Shown here: piece by piece, positions 11,620 to 22,802 of the stretch
Layout: the number at the start of each line of letters is the position of its first letter
Position numbering within the stretch: the first letter of the stretch is position 1
Origin: Trichoplax sp. H2
Lineage: Eukaryota; Placozoa; Uniplacotomia; Trichoplacea
Assembly: GCA_003344405.1 (NCBI GenBank)
Contig: NOWV01000124.1
Span: 163,694-227,693 of the forward strand
DNA length: 64,000 nt
Direction: 5' to 3'
Translations under genes and position numbers: made by a program
Notes under the pieces: generated by a model
The model's database searches: none
The model's input: the letters and a program-made list of their open reading frames with translations, nothing else
What the model was told of the DNA's origin: nothing

Positions 11620-11849
11620 CCAGCAGCTGCCCTATCCACTGCATCGGTATTACTTCATAAATAGTAGATGGAGATAGGATCGTAATACTGACAGCAACCA
11701 CTTTATTCCATCCATCATCATGCCCTTCCCTCTACGTATACGAGCGTATGAACAAAGTAGGAATGATTTACGTCAAGAGTAACCTGCAGCTGCCCTATCC
11801 ACTACATCGGTATTACTTCATGAATAGTAGGTGGACATAGGATCGTATT
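11524..11849 (+). repeat. 163 bp tandem duplication of the dCMP deaminase 3' end
   Basis: Copy 1 is 11524-11686 and copy 2 is 11687-11849, differing at roughly a dozen positions. Each copy starts at the 'actgacag' acceptor and includes the whole candidate terminal exon. Two overlapping frames stay open in both copies, one ending 'LLQE/LRQE' and the other ending 'NSRW' plus one residue, so either copy could supply the last exon. Confidence 0.88.
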
Positions 11850-11855
11850 ACTAGC

Positions 11856-12560
11856 CATGATCAAACTATACAGTAGATCATGAGTTAACGTATTGGCCAC
11901 TCAATTTTAGCTGTCTTTAATCTTGAAGAAAGCACTACACAACTCTTTTTTTATCTATAGTATAGTATAGAAAGTATAAGCGAGGCTTGCAACGTATGAT
12001 CAAACATTAGATCAAGAGTCAACGTATTCATCATTCAATATTAGTTATCTTTATCATAAGGAAAGCACGCTACTTCTTCATAATTTAAAGTTCGACCATG
12101 ACTTGCTCGAATATTACTGTCTTTATCTCCATAAAAATACACGCTATTGCTTTATTAATCTCATAGAAAATACAGCAAGGATTGCCAATCTTGATCAAAC
12201 TTTCAATCAACAGTCAATGTCCTGAGCATTCAATTTTAGCCATCTTTATTTCGAAAGAAAGTATAGAACTACTTTATTTACTGTATAAGAACATACATTT
12301 CCTCAGTAATGATTACAACTCACGGTCAAATTTTCCATCAGAAGTCAATATATGATCAGTAATGTTTAACCATCTTGATTTTAAAGAAAGGATAGCATTA
12401 TTTCATTAACGGTATAGAAAACATTAGTGTTTCGTGATCAAACTTTGGATCGCTAACTTTCAGCTATCTTTATCTTGCAGAAAGTATACTGGCTGCGTTT
12501 CCTCTATTACGATCAAGTTTGACTGTTAAACGTCCATCAGGTTGTCAATTTCTTCCATTC
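11856..12560. repeat. Degenerate ~100-140 bp tandem array
   Basis: Units carry 'gatcaaac', 'gtcaacgtattc', 'attcaattttagc' and 'ctttatcttgaagaaag'. They are visible near 11858, 11998, 12195, 12325 and 12440. Heavily diverged, no coding potential. Confidence 0.7.
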
Positions 12561-12964
12561 CTGTATTAGTAATATATATACAATCCATGAGCATTTGTAA
12601 TATAAGTGCCTATTTTATAATCATCGTCAATAGACCAGTAGTTAAAGCCTACGCATAATTTCTTATAAATTCATCTATAATATTGAAAGGATTCAAATGC
12701 AGAGATATCATTCAACCAGAAAGTGCTTAGTGCTAAACTGAAAGTCAAAAGTCAAAGCTGCAACCAGTACTAATGTAAAAAAATGTTCATCTGTACAATA
12801 TGCAAATCGGTTTAAATAATATTTTCTACTTAGATACACCCATAACTTTCTTTTTGCATACTTTTGATGCTTTCAATGTATTACTATTCTCTACAAATAT
12901 CCATGATATACATACATGAAGAATGTCACTGACACCCTAAACAAGTTGTAAAATCTAATCATTG

Positions 12965-13330
12965 ATATGTTTAACAATCTTTTAGCATCCAGCATTAATG
13001 GATGGCTGACTTACTTTATTGTCGATTTATGTCTCATCTCACTTTGTATCCATACTGTATAATTGCTTACGAGATTTTTGCTGCTCAACAATCTTTGAGC
13101 ATCCAGTATTAAATTGATGCCCACTTACTTTTTAGAAGATTTATGGTTTTGTCTCACTTTGTACTCATACGGTATAACTACTTTCGAGAATTTCTTGTGC
13201 TGAACAATCTTTTAGCATCCAGTGTTAAATTGATGGCCCTCTTACATTTTTGTAAATTTATACCTTTGTCTCACTTCGTACTCATACTGTATAATTACTG
13301 GAGAGAATTTCTTCTACTTTGGATAGGGCA
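12965..13330. repeat. ~118 bp tandem array, 3 units
   Basis: The marker 'aacaatcttttagcatccag' occurs near 12968, 13085 and 13203. It is followed in each unit by 'gtctcactttgtactcatac' and 'gtataattac'. The 72-codon ORF at 13143-13361 crosses two units and is not supported as a gene. Confidence 0.85.
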
Positions 13331-13673
13331 ATCGAAGGATATAATTTTTATTTTAACTTAGCATTGATTCACTATGTTAGGAGTACATCTGATTGCTATT
13401 GGAAGCAATTATTATCGCTTGGGTTGATAAAATAAGTTTTCGTCTATTAAAATAAACATGAAAAATGTATATATCTATTTCATAAGGCTTATTTTTATTG
13501 ATATGGGCAAGAATCTGCCATGTTACAATTAACAATGAGGCAACACGTAGTTTCCACTTTTAACCAAACAGCTTGAAAGCAATGTTAAATGATCCTGGCT
13601 CTACTTTGGAAACAATAAGGCAAAGTAACAGCGTGAAAGTAGTACTGTTTATTAAAGTCTTTAACTGATTCGA

Positions 13674-14200
13674 ATACATTTCATATGCATACTCGTATAA
13701 GGAAATCAATTGGCATACTTTCTGTCGATACACATATTCTGTTATAAGTTTGATCTAAGACTTACAGTAGATACGTAAAAATCTGGCAAATAGTGCTTTC
13801 ATTGTGGTGCTTATAACAGTAAAAACTAATTGCATAAGATTGAGATGGTCTTGAACCAATCCATAGGGTTTGATAGGCATAGGAGCCGATCAATTGCCCA
13901 ACTTTCTATAGATGCGCATATTCTACCATATAATTGATCAGCTTTTACACCGAGTAGACATGTATAAATCTGGGCAAATAATGCTTACGTTTGTGATGAT
14001 AAAAAAAGAAAATGACTTTCAATAATACTTAAGAGTTGTACTTAGCTCAATCCAATAGATAATAAATGTTATATGCATATTTGGAGATCAATTGTCCAAT
14101 TTTAAAGATGTGCATATTTTGCTATCAATCTGATGTGACTCACAGTAATACGCAAAATTCTGGAAAATAATACTATATTCTTATTGGTAATTGATAGTAT
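13674..14200. repeat. ~195 bp degenerate tandem array, 3 units
   Basis: The units share 'gatcaattgcccaactttct', 'gatgcgcatattct' and 'aaatctggcaaataatgctt'. They start near 13690, 13885 and 14080. No coding signal. Confidence 0.75.
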
Positions 14201-14843
14201 TCAAAAATTAATTTCGTAATAGTTAGAATTGCGTTCTAATCTATCAGCTAGAGTTATCACCTAAATACAGCGATTCTCCTGAGTAAATTAATGATGATTC
14301 TATTACAATCCACGCAGCATTTCTACAACAACTTTTCTACATCAGAAATTTTAAATTATTTTCGTTGGGTATTCATTGGCATCAAATGCCATATCACCAT
14401 GGCATTCTAACTTATTACCATTCTACGAACAAGATCAAAAACGGATTCAAATGACAAATCTAGGTATTGTATTAATGAACTATTGTAATGCAAAATTGAA
14501 GGCCAATTCTTCTACTCAAGAACTACGCAGAGAAAAGTGATTAAATCTTATGCCTAGACATTGTGCCTTATCATGTGTTCATGCTTGATTCTTAAGATGG
14601 AACGTGAATCATTTCTTTCCACCAAGACTGCATTACTGTATCTCAAGAGTATTCATAAACCATAACCTTAAAGGATAAATTTGAGCATTTTATTGTTATT
14701 GACAGTACAACAAGTAGAGCAAATGAGTTGATGAATGTACTGCACTGTTGTTAGTTACTTCATGCAAAACCACTACAAATCTACAGACAACTTGAAAACC
14801 ACAAACCATATATAATTTTTAGGTATCGGCTACGAGAAAAGGC
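14201..14843. other. Intergenic, nothing recognised
   Basis: AT-rich DNA with no usable open frame and no repeat that I can define. It presumably holds the 3' flank of the minus-strand gene that follows. Confidence 0.45.
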
Positions 14844-15326
14844 TTATTTTTTCAGAGTGATGTATGCTCGCTTAGCACTTTGATACAACACTTGTTCAAT
14901 CTTAAATTTGGTTCGAGCAACTAAAAGCATATCCGAACTGTTAGCTAAATCCCGCAATTGATCCGCTACACACAACCCAAATCGATTAAAATCATCCATC
15001 GGTTCACCGTCTTCTGATTGCCATTCTTGAATAAGTTTCATAGCTTGAGCAACTAAAACACCCTCTATTTTAGCATTCTTGAATTTCCGTTTTCCTTTCT
15101 TCCTGTGATGCTTAGGTCGAGTTGCTATTGACATCCCTTCTTCTATTTCTGATCCATCAGTCAATGAAAGCTCGCTATTCCATTGCTCTTCTGTAGTCTG
15201 TAAGTAAGTTTTGCAACTTAGTGTACTAGTAATGGCACAACCAATTTTAAGTTGAAGCATGCCTTTAATTTTGGTGTTGATTCCACCACTTCCCAAGGTG
15301 ATTCTTCCAAAGGCTGACACAGACAT
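14844..15326 (-). CDS. Small basic protein with a BESS-like C-terminal motif
   Basis: 160 residues, uninterrupted. Residues 71-82 are strongly basic (PKHHRKKGKRKF) and look like a nuclear localisation signal. Residues 111-148 (DDFNRFGLCVADQL onward) follow the hydrophobic spacing of the BESS motif: acidic lead, aromatic residue, two short helices, and 'KIEQVL' at the end. BESS motifs mediate protein contacts in MADF-type and some transposon-derived nuclear proteins. The N-terminal 50 residues do not resemble a MADF/Myb domain, so this may be the last exon of a longer gene or a fragment of a Harbinger-type accessory gene. The motif match is by eye. I regard the frame as probably real because of its length in AT-rich DNA. 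Confidence 0.6.
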   Translation of the reverse strand: MSVSAFGRITLGSGGINTKIKGMLQLKIGCAITSTLSCKTYLQTTEEQWNSELSLTDGSEIEEGMSIATRPKHHRKKGKRKFKNAKIEGVLVAQAMKLIQEWQSEDGEPMDDFNRFGLCVADQLRDLANSSDMLLVARTKFKIEQVLYQSAKRAYITLKK

Positions 15327-15346
15327 ATATTAGAAAAGACAACGAT

Positions 15347-15550
15347 ATGACATTGCAAATGTACATCATACTATTTCTATCCAAATCACTCATTACTGTA
15401 GAAATTGCTTCGACTGACGCTGATTCAATTCTTGTTGAGGTCAAAGAATCATCACTTGGCTACACAATGTGGTTAAAAAGAAATAACGATCTCGATCTTT
15501 ACAATGCAAGTAGCTACTGCTCAAATTATTTTCATAAAGCCTACAGTTGA
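15347..15550 (+). CDS. Short ORF with a hydrophobic N-terminus, doubtful
   Basis: 67 codons. The first 20 residues (MTLQMYIILFLSKSLI and following) could be a signal peptide, and a 'NASS' N-glycosylation sequon follows. It starts 20 bp from the 5' end of the minus-strand BESS-like gene, so the two would share a promoter if both are real. No domain. It could be a first exon of a secreted protein or chance. Confidence 0.2.
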   Translation: MTLQMYIILFLSKSLITVEIASTDADSILVEVKESSLGYTMWLKRNNDLDLYNASSYCSNYFHKAYS

Positions 15551-15604
15551 TGTTGCTGATGTCTTCCTTCGTAATGAGGCTTTCTGCACATAGAATGCCA
15601 TCAT

Positions 15605-15838
15605 ATGAAATTGAATCACTTTAGTTTTATTTTAATGCCTATTCTTATTGCCTGTCTAAAATCATTTGGTGCAATACCTGCAATGTTTTTAAGGCCATCA
15701 AGAATCGCTAAAATGAATGGTTTGGTTGATGACTTTAGATGTATAAATAGAACGAGGCCACCAATAAAGGACAGTGGAGAGCCTAGAGTACCGTACTGCT
15801 ATTACATAACTACATTAGAATTTAATTATTGCTTTTGA
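15605..15838 (+). CDS. 77-codon ORF, unrecognised
   Basis: Begins with a hydrophobic stretch of about 24 residues (FSFILMPILIACL) and then is basic and proline-containing (RPPIKDSGEPRVP). No recognised family. It may be an exon of the same transcription unit as the short ORF just before it, but I could not find splice sites that join them convincingly. Confidence 0.2.
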   Translation: MKLNHFSFILMPILIACLKSFGAIPAMFLRPSRIAKMNGLVDDFRCINRTRPPIKDSGEPRVPYCYYITTLEFNYCF

Positions 15839-15840
15839 AA

Positions 15841-17387
15841 CTACAATCCTCTAATCAACAAATTTTTTGAAATAAATTTATATTGTAAGCAGTTTCCAGT
15901 TCATTAATCTATTTCTAAGTTTTCTATACGCCTACAGATTTAGACTACGAAAAAAATTGCAACGTCATCCAATTTGTAAGTTGTCGAATACAAATTAGTT
16001 ACTACTCATTCAACACCACGGTAAATCAGCCTGCTGTGCTATAAAAGTAAATGGCTGCTCAAGTCTTAGTTAAACTTTAATATACGAGTATATTAAATTA
16101 AGCGATGCGCCAAAAATTGTCAAGTATAGGCTGGAAAAATAAAAGACACAGTAAGAATTACTACTGTAAGCGATCAGAAAGTCTTCTCTCATTTTACATC
16201 CGTATATACGTAGAAGACGGTAATTATTGCATAATTTGCATTTGAAATCAGACACAACAATAACTCTAACTTATAAAACTAAATCCAAAGTCATTCACCT
16301 ACTTCAAAACTGAAATAGTTTCTTGAATAGAATCAAGCACTAGTGTACCTGCTAAGCATGGCATGTTTTGGATCTGCAATTAGTATAACAATAACTGTAA
16401 TTCATAAAACTAAAACCAAAGTCATGTACCTGTTGAAAAGTTGAAAAATAGCTTTACTACTTCAATAGAATCGAGCAATACTGTACCTAAATTGAGAAAG
16501 CCAATCTTTCTTCACCTGTGGTTCATAACATGATCTATTAGCATGCTTAGCTAGATTGAGTTTCTTAGACTCCAATTAATTAATTATAAATAATAAATAA
16601 ACTATCTCATATGATAGCAATTCCAGAAAATATTAGATATTTGTCGAAATCATTTAGCTTGTATTTCTTCCATTTATCATTCTGATATTACGCAAAATAC
16701 AGGGTTCATTCCAGTCTATCGGATAGAAATTGCAAAGTATGCAATAATTATAATTTACTATACTATCACATCAATCTACAATTTTCCCTGCTAGATCTAA
16801 ATCTGCATAGTTTAGACTGCCGATTGCTTGGCACTATTAGGCTACTGTTAAAGTTTTAATAAAGAAAGCTAGCGGTATATTAATTCATACTTTTAAATCT
16901 CTGTGCATTGATAGATGATAAAAATCGTACAACCTGTGCAATGTACATTACTTCTCACTTTCTTATCGCCCTACATGTACACAAGGATTTTATCGTGTTA
17001 CTAGTGCAGAATTAAATTAAATAAATATTTAAACAAACTTATTTACGACATTTTGGTGCTTATTCCGGTAATATTGCCTGCGCAAAGTTCGCTATAAAAT
17101 GTTGCTGCCATTTATTAGCCTGTAAATACAATTTCATCAGTTTGTTGTTCATGGTGCTATAGGCTCCATACCTTATCTTACATTATAATTATTGGAATTA
17201 AGAATAAGCACAATTTCTTCTTCGCTTAGTGCAGAGGTACCCTATCAATACCTAATTACAGTTATTAATTAATTGCTTTTCATGACGAGTAATGACAATA
17301 GATTTTATACTAATATAGCAGTCCTGTACACATTCTATACCTATGGATTTCCTACATTGGCCCCACAGAATTACTGTACACTAAGGC
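15841..17387. other. Intergenic with a two-copy ~125 bp repeat at 16255-16500
   Basis: Within this stretch 'caataactctaacttataaa' near 16258 recurs as 'caataactgtaattcataaa' near 16387. Both are followed by 'ccaaagtcat' and 'tagaatcaagcactagtgta'-like text. The remainder shows no gene. Confidence 0.55.
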
Positions 17388-17395
17388 TATAAATA
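17388..17395 (+). promoter_or_regulatory. TATA box of the MAM-EGF gene
   Basis: 'ggctataaata' with the box at 17388-17395 is a canonical TATA element with a G/C-rich left flank. It lies 146 bp before the start codon, leaving room for a 5' UTR of about 115 bp. No competing TATA box lies between. Confidence 0.55.
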
Positions 17396-17540
17396 ACCAA
17401 GGTATTCCTCTCCGGCGTTAGAAAGCCAAAGTCATTAAGAAAGCAGTTACAAGGTAGAAAGAAGCAATTTTACCCAACTCACATACTATTAGTCTTATTT
17501 TTGATTACACGATCAAGCCTGTCTGCAATATTCATCCATC

Positions 17541-19525
17541 ATGAAGAACTTAGTACTATTCCTCGACATTCTCTTCCTTCTCATCGTTTCCTTGGCTGTG
17601 ACATCTATAGGTAGGTTTACTAGGCAGAATTCAAATACCGATAATAATTCAATTTGGTTCTACTCTTACCTAATTTCCTACTATATTGTGCTTATGTTTG
17701 CGTAATAAGTAAAAGCCCTTCCACTATACTATGAAGATGGACAATCCCATCGCATTTATCTATATCATACTGAGCTTGTGCTTGCAAAGTTGAGTAAATA
17801 TAGTGCGTTTCGACTACTGAATCTTGTAGTATTAATCGATTCTTTTTCCATGATAACCTTGAGAATGTGTTCCTGTCATTGTTTGCACAGTAGAGTAGAT
17901 ATAGTACTTTTTAACTGCTCAATCATGTAGTATCCAAATTTCTTCCAACACTAGTACATAAAAGTGTATAATTTATCGCTTTTACTTAAATTATTATGTT
18001 AAGTTAATGCTTGCAAAGGAACGTAAGAACTGTTCAATTGCTAAATCAAGTAATACTAAAATTCCTTCAATTATATCGTGAGGAGAATATATAATCTATT
18101 ATTTCTACCTTAATTATACCGAGTTTATGTTTGCAAAGTTAAGGCGATATAGTAATTTTCAGCCGCTAGTTTATGGATAGTCAAATTTCATATCCTATAC
18201 AGAAAGGAAATTATAATAGTCAATCGTTTAGATAATTTAGACTTTGGAAAACTTAGGTCTGAGTAATTAGAACTTCACGTCCTGCCAGAAAATAAATTTT
18301 AAAAGGCAGCCACTTAAAAAGTTATTACGGTTTTGATAGGAGGTGAAATATCCAAGCTCGAATGTACGTTTGAAAGAAATTTTTGTAAATGGCATCATTC
18401 GGCAATCGGTCACTTTGATTGGGTACGCCATAAGGGAAAAACTCCAAGCTCTCGAACTGGACCCTCCAATGATCACACGCCATATCCTCGTGCTCGTAGG
18501 ATATTTTTGCTTTCATTTCAATCATTTTGTTTTTAAGGATGATAGCAGAGTTACCTTAATCTATGCTAGATCAAGTTTTTAAAATAGAAACCATGCCTAA
18601 CTATAACGATTTTGAAACTAGGCTACTATGCATACATTGAAACATCAGCTCCACGAAAGGAACTAGACTTTGCGATGTTAAAAAGTGGACCCTTCCATGT
18701 CAAAGATAAATGCTGCTTTTCATTATGGTTTAATGCCAATGGTGAAGATGTGGGTAGTTTAATAGTATTGGATGGTAATAGCAATATTGCAAACTTTCTG
18801 GGGGATCGTGGTAATGTCTGGCGGAAGATGAAGAAAACGCTTTCAGCTGGTCCTCATTCGGTAAGCCATACATAACTTGACGATGAATACCTCCTTCGAC
18901 TCAAACTTTCCCTTTTGCTTATAGCTAAGTATTATAGGTGTACGAGGCAAAAGTTATCGAGGTGATATAGCTATAGATGACATCGATGTCGTTGAAGGTT
19001 CCTGTCGTAAGTAGCATCCATTGGATTGAAAATTGCTTTACACCATTTTAATTCTATATCCATTATTGCATTACAATATTTGGTAATTTATACATACGTC
19101 GGTGTTGACGTTAATGTATATATATATGCAATTCCATATCGTATACAATCTGTAGTTATCGTTTTTATGTTAGTTATTGCAATACAAATTTTCAGCGATT
19201 AAATCGTGATTTGTTGGTCATTAATGCTTATTTATTAATGATTGACTCAATAGCCAAGTCTACTTGCTCAGATCAACCATGTGTGGAAGGTTTTTGCATT
19301 GGAGTACCGGGAAAGATTTCTTGCGTTTGCAATCCAGGATATACTGGCAAATATTGCGATACCTCAATCAATGCTCTTCAGGATCAGTCTTTAGCCTTGA
19401 CAACAACTTGCCAAAAGAATCGTTGCAAAAATGGATTTTGCATCGAAACTCCAAGCAACTCGACGTGTGTTTGCAATCCTGGATTTACAGGAGATCGTTG
19501 TGATTCGCGTAAAGATAGTAATTAA
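17541..19525 (+). CDS. Secreted MAM domain protein with two EGF repeats, 5 exons
   Basis: Secreted adhesion-type protein; ligand unknown. Exons read from splice signals and frame: 17541-17610, 18340-18495, 18622-18860, 18925-19006, 19254-19525. They sum to 819 nt, exactly 272 codons plus stop. Residues 1-23 are a hydrophobic signal peptide. The MAM domain covers about 32-182: it opens 'CTFERNFCKW', has the 'HFDWVRHKG' and 'TGPSNDHT' landmarks, continues 'YYAYIETSAPR' and closes 'GVRGKSYRGDIAIDDI' then 'EGSC'. EGF repeats follow at 187-217 and 235-265, each with six cysteines and the 'CVCNPGYTG/FTG' signature. There is no transmembrane segment or GPI signal after the last EGF, so it should be released. 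Introns are small except the first (about 730 bp, filled by a tandem repeat). A signal-MAM-EGF-EGF layout this short is unlike the large MAM proteins of vertebrates. Confidence 0.93.
17720..18190. repeat. ~118 bp tandem array inside intron 1 of the MAM-EGF gene
   Basis: Four diverged units marked by 'gtgcttgcaaagttgagtaa', 'atatagt' and 'ctgaatcttgtagtatta', near 17775, 17880, 18010 and 18125. Lies wholly inside the intron. It has the same array style as intergenic DNA in this window. Confidence 0.75.
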
Positions 19526-19583
19526 ATATATCTCCCTACAATTGGCTCTAATCTTTATGAGAATCATATCAGCAAAGGATTAA

Positions 19584-19589
19584 AATAAA
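19584..19589 (+). promoter_or_regulatory. Poly(A) signal of the MAM-EGF gene
   Basis: An 'aataaa' hexamer starting 59 bp after the stop codon at 19525 is well placed to end this transcript. Confidence 0.5.
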
Positions 19590-19979
19590 AATTTAACCGA
19601 GACATGATACAGTAATGAAATAGTTTTTCTATTGCCTAAAGATACTTTTTGTTTGTTGTGAAAGATTTCTCGTATTCAATGCAACGAGAGTCGTCTTTCA
19701 AGTCTTGATTATCATCATTCAAGTATTTCTTGAGTAGATTGAACAGTGCAGTATCGATGTTGTTTGATAAAAGCATTATGTGAAATTATAAAATATTAAT
19801 ACATGGTTAATCATCCTTGGATGACCAGCTAAATTTAACGCTTTACTTGTAGAACCGTTGCGAATGATTGAATAAACGTTCTTCTCTAATAACATCCATT
19901 CATTCAGGCTCCGTAAATTTGTTGGTAAACTTGAAAAATTTCATTTGTGAACTGTCAGCAATTGAATACAGTAGAGTCC

Positions 19980-20970
19980 ATATATAATATACGAGGATAC
20001 AGTAGGTTTATCTACGATTTATGTAAGATATGGTTTTATTAACAAAGTTGGGGAAACGGATGTGCACAATGAATAATTCTATTCTGCTGACTAGCTATAA
20101 CTAGGTAATGATAGAGCAAATCATCAAGAATAGATTGAATTCATGGACCAACTAAATATAGCTGTTAACATCTTGACTTGTAGAGCAATTCTGAATGAAT
20201 GACAAATAATATTGCTCTAATAATGAGCAGACTCTATTCATTTTTTTCCCTGAAATTTGCAAAATCTCATCTATGAGCCGTCATCCGAAATAGAAAAATC
20301 CATAATTACATAGGCAATGGACCAATATTATTAAGTCGAACTACGACAGTATGTAAGACATGGTTTCATAAGTAGAGTTAAGAGAAAAAATGAATACGCA
20401 CAGTCAATTGTACTCGCATCCTACATTACTAAACGACCATAAAGTTGGTCGGTTTATGACGCTAGCAAAGTTGGGGAGAAGAAGATGCACGTAGTCAGTT
20501 TTATCCGACTGACTAACGATCTACAGGAAACGACGTATCATTTATAAATCAATTATCAAGGATAGATTGAATTGAAGGACTAACGAAATATAGCAATTAC
20601 GGTAACTTCTTGGATAAACTTGTACAGTGATAGGAATGAGCAAATAAACATTATTCTTTAAATAATGTTCAGACTCTGCTAATACTATGGTATAAAAATC
20701 ATCAACATGGAGTATGATACTCCATGTTGCCGAATTTAGTACCATGGTGTATAATTTATCTCTAAACTTGTCAGATTTCCTTGGTCACCTGCCAATAGGA
20801 ATAGAAGAATACGCAATGGACTAGCATAAAAAGCAGGTCGATCGGTGATGCTGTGGATGATACGATTTTAGTAGCAGAGTTGTGGAAAAAAAATATATAC
20901 TCTCAATTCTGTGTTACTGACTAGCTATGGCTAGGGAATAATATAGTAAGTAATAATCAGATTACAAGAG
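19980..20970. repeat. ~415 bp diverged tandem repeat, about 2.5 units
   Basis: The marker 'aacaaagttggggaaa' near 20041 recurs near 20465 and 20872. Each is followed by a stretch ending in 'ctgactagctat' or 'ctgactaacgat'. A 'caaggatagattgaattnan' block follows in the first two units. Nothing coding. Confidence 0.7.
20703..20729. repeat. Perfect 13-bp palindrome with a 1-nt centre
   Basis: 'caacatggagtat' (20703-20715), one g, then its exact reverse complement (20717-20729). Perfect symmetry over 27 bp within a diverged repeat region suggests a recent event or a conserved binding or cruciform site. No gene within 3 kb downstream. Confidence 0.8.
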
Positions 20971-22262
20971 AATTCATGAATTTACTCGAAGTGGTAATCT
21001 ACGAAATAATAACGACATAAGCTGGGTTTGAAAAAAATAGAAAATGGTATATAGTCGTGAACACTGTCGTATAGTAAGAGCTTTGAAGTCAGTAATCATT
21101 ACTTAATTATTGGATTGGAAGATATCTCCATAACGGTAAAGATCGATTCGTTTTGTTGTACCTATGCTAGATACTGCCACTGGATGGATTAGTTCAAGCT
21201 CATCATTGAAATAGGGCATATCATTAGCTTGGTTTGAAACCAATCGAGAAGATATACCGTGGATTAAATATCAGCTTCCAAAAGGTAACTAATCATGCAG
21301 TACCGTAATGCTTGGAAAAGATTTTGTCAGTTATTTTAATGGCTATCAGATGGTGAATATATTCTTGTTCTTATTGCTACATGAAATCGGGCACATAGGC
21401 TATCCTCTCATAGAATTAATTAATTATTGAGCCCTATTCTACGTAATATCCAGATTCAATTTTACGTCAAACACATTTATTTTACTTTATACTTTATTGT
21501 ATTAACAGTAATTCCTTTCAACAGTTTCCTAATTCATATATATTTAACATTATACAAATAACATATTTAGTAAAGATTGATTCCCTTAGTCGTGTCTTGC
21601 TACCTGCAACGCAATTCAGCATTAACAGTATCCACAATGGCTAGAATAAAGTCCTTGTTGTAAATTCATTTTACTATACGCTTGGCCAGTAATTTTCGGT
21701 AGCCACTGCTTCTTCAGGGATTACTTTTATTCTTAAAGAAAACTTATGTTATGGCTGTATTCATTTTACTTAATTATGTAAAGTTGAAGCATGATGGTAA
21801 AGATTTACTTGTTCCATCTGGTTGCATTACCTGATAGAACAAAATCCAGCGAATAGGATTTATTTTCGTAGACAAGGTGTTTGTTTGCTCATTCAAAGAT
21901 ATTCATTTGAAGTATAAAGGTAAGAGCAAGAATTAGCTTGAATTGAGGCCTATGCTTGCTGATCTATTTCTACCAGTTTTATAAGCCCAAGAAAATCTCA
22001 TTACGCTGAAATTTACTATGCCTCATTGTCTTGCTCTACCATTGCCAATCATTTCAAAAGTCATCGTCTGTCAAAAACTTTTTATTTTCATTCGATGACA
22101 TGCTTGATTGAAGATTTAAATTCATTTTACTTTTATCGTGGAAGGCATACAACCAGAGCATAACGGTAAGATTTGCTTATTCCTTTGCCATGGTTATTAT
22201 TCCTGATTGCCGACTGTCGCAATGATATTCTCATTCGATATCATATATATCCCGGTACTAGT

Positions 22263-22395
22263 AATGTATTATGCTATATTAAGATTAGTTAATAATCCAA
22301 AACGCATTATGATAACTAATATACGGTGGTGGACATACCAAGTTAAGATTAGCAGGTACTGTAAGATATCGACAGTGCGGTGCAATGTCCTTAGT
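22263..22395. repeat. Dispersed repeat, copy 1
   Basis: The stretch containing 'tgctatattaagattagtta' and 'ggacataccaagttaagatt', then 'aggtactgtaagatatc', matches 29103-29228 closely in the same order and orientation. About 6.8 kb apart with unrelated flanks, so this is an interspersed rather than a tandem family. Confidence 0.8.
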
Positions 22396-22762
22396 ACTGT
22401 GGTCAATTCTATGCCAATCATGATAATGTGTCTAAGGATCGCTTGCATATGTAAGCAAAGCTTGCTCTGTCGATAACAACCGTTATAAGAAAATGGAACT
22501 ATCAAAATGGCTGTGTAGAAAACTTTATAAAGATTGTATGTTTATTCAATTTTTATCAGAATATTACATGAAATCAAAATTGAAAGGCCCAGTGGCCACC
22601 CTTAGCGATATAACGAATACTATTTCAAAAATCAACACTCTGTAGAAATGACTACCTTAGAGCTATTCGTTTTACATGAAGAAATCTTTAGGTAAAAAGT
22701 ACTATAAGAATCTTATACTGACCTATTGAAATCAACCCATATTCAGAGTCATCTAACAGTAG

Positions 22763-22802
22763 TATAAATACCCCCGCCCTGCTCGTTTCAAGGGAGGGCG
22801 GG
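22763..22802 (+). promoter_or_regulatory. TATA-like box followed by a GC-rich hairpin
   Basis: 'tataaata' (22763-22770) is followed immediately by a run of C and a stem 'cccgccct' (22773-22780) pairing perfectly with 'agggcggg' (22795-22802) across a 14-nt loop. Eight consecutive G/C-rich pairs stand out sharply in AT-rich DNA. No ORF begins after it, so if it is a promoter the product would be non-coding. Confidence 0.35.

Noticed and set aside
18267-18582. Four overlapping ORFs on both strands near 18.3-18.6 kb
   Set aside because: Only the frame that gives the start of the MAM domain (exon 18340-18495) is supported; the others are shadows.
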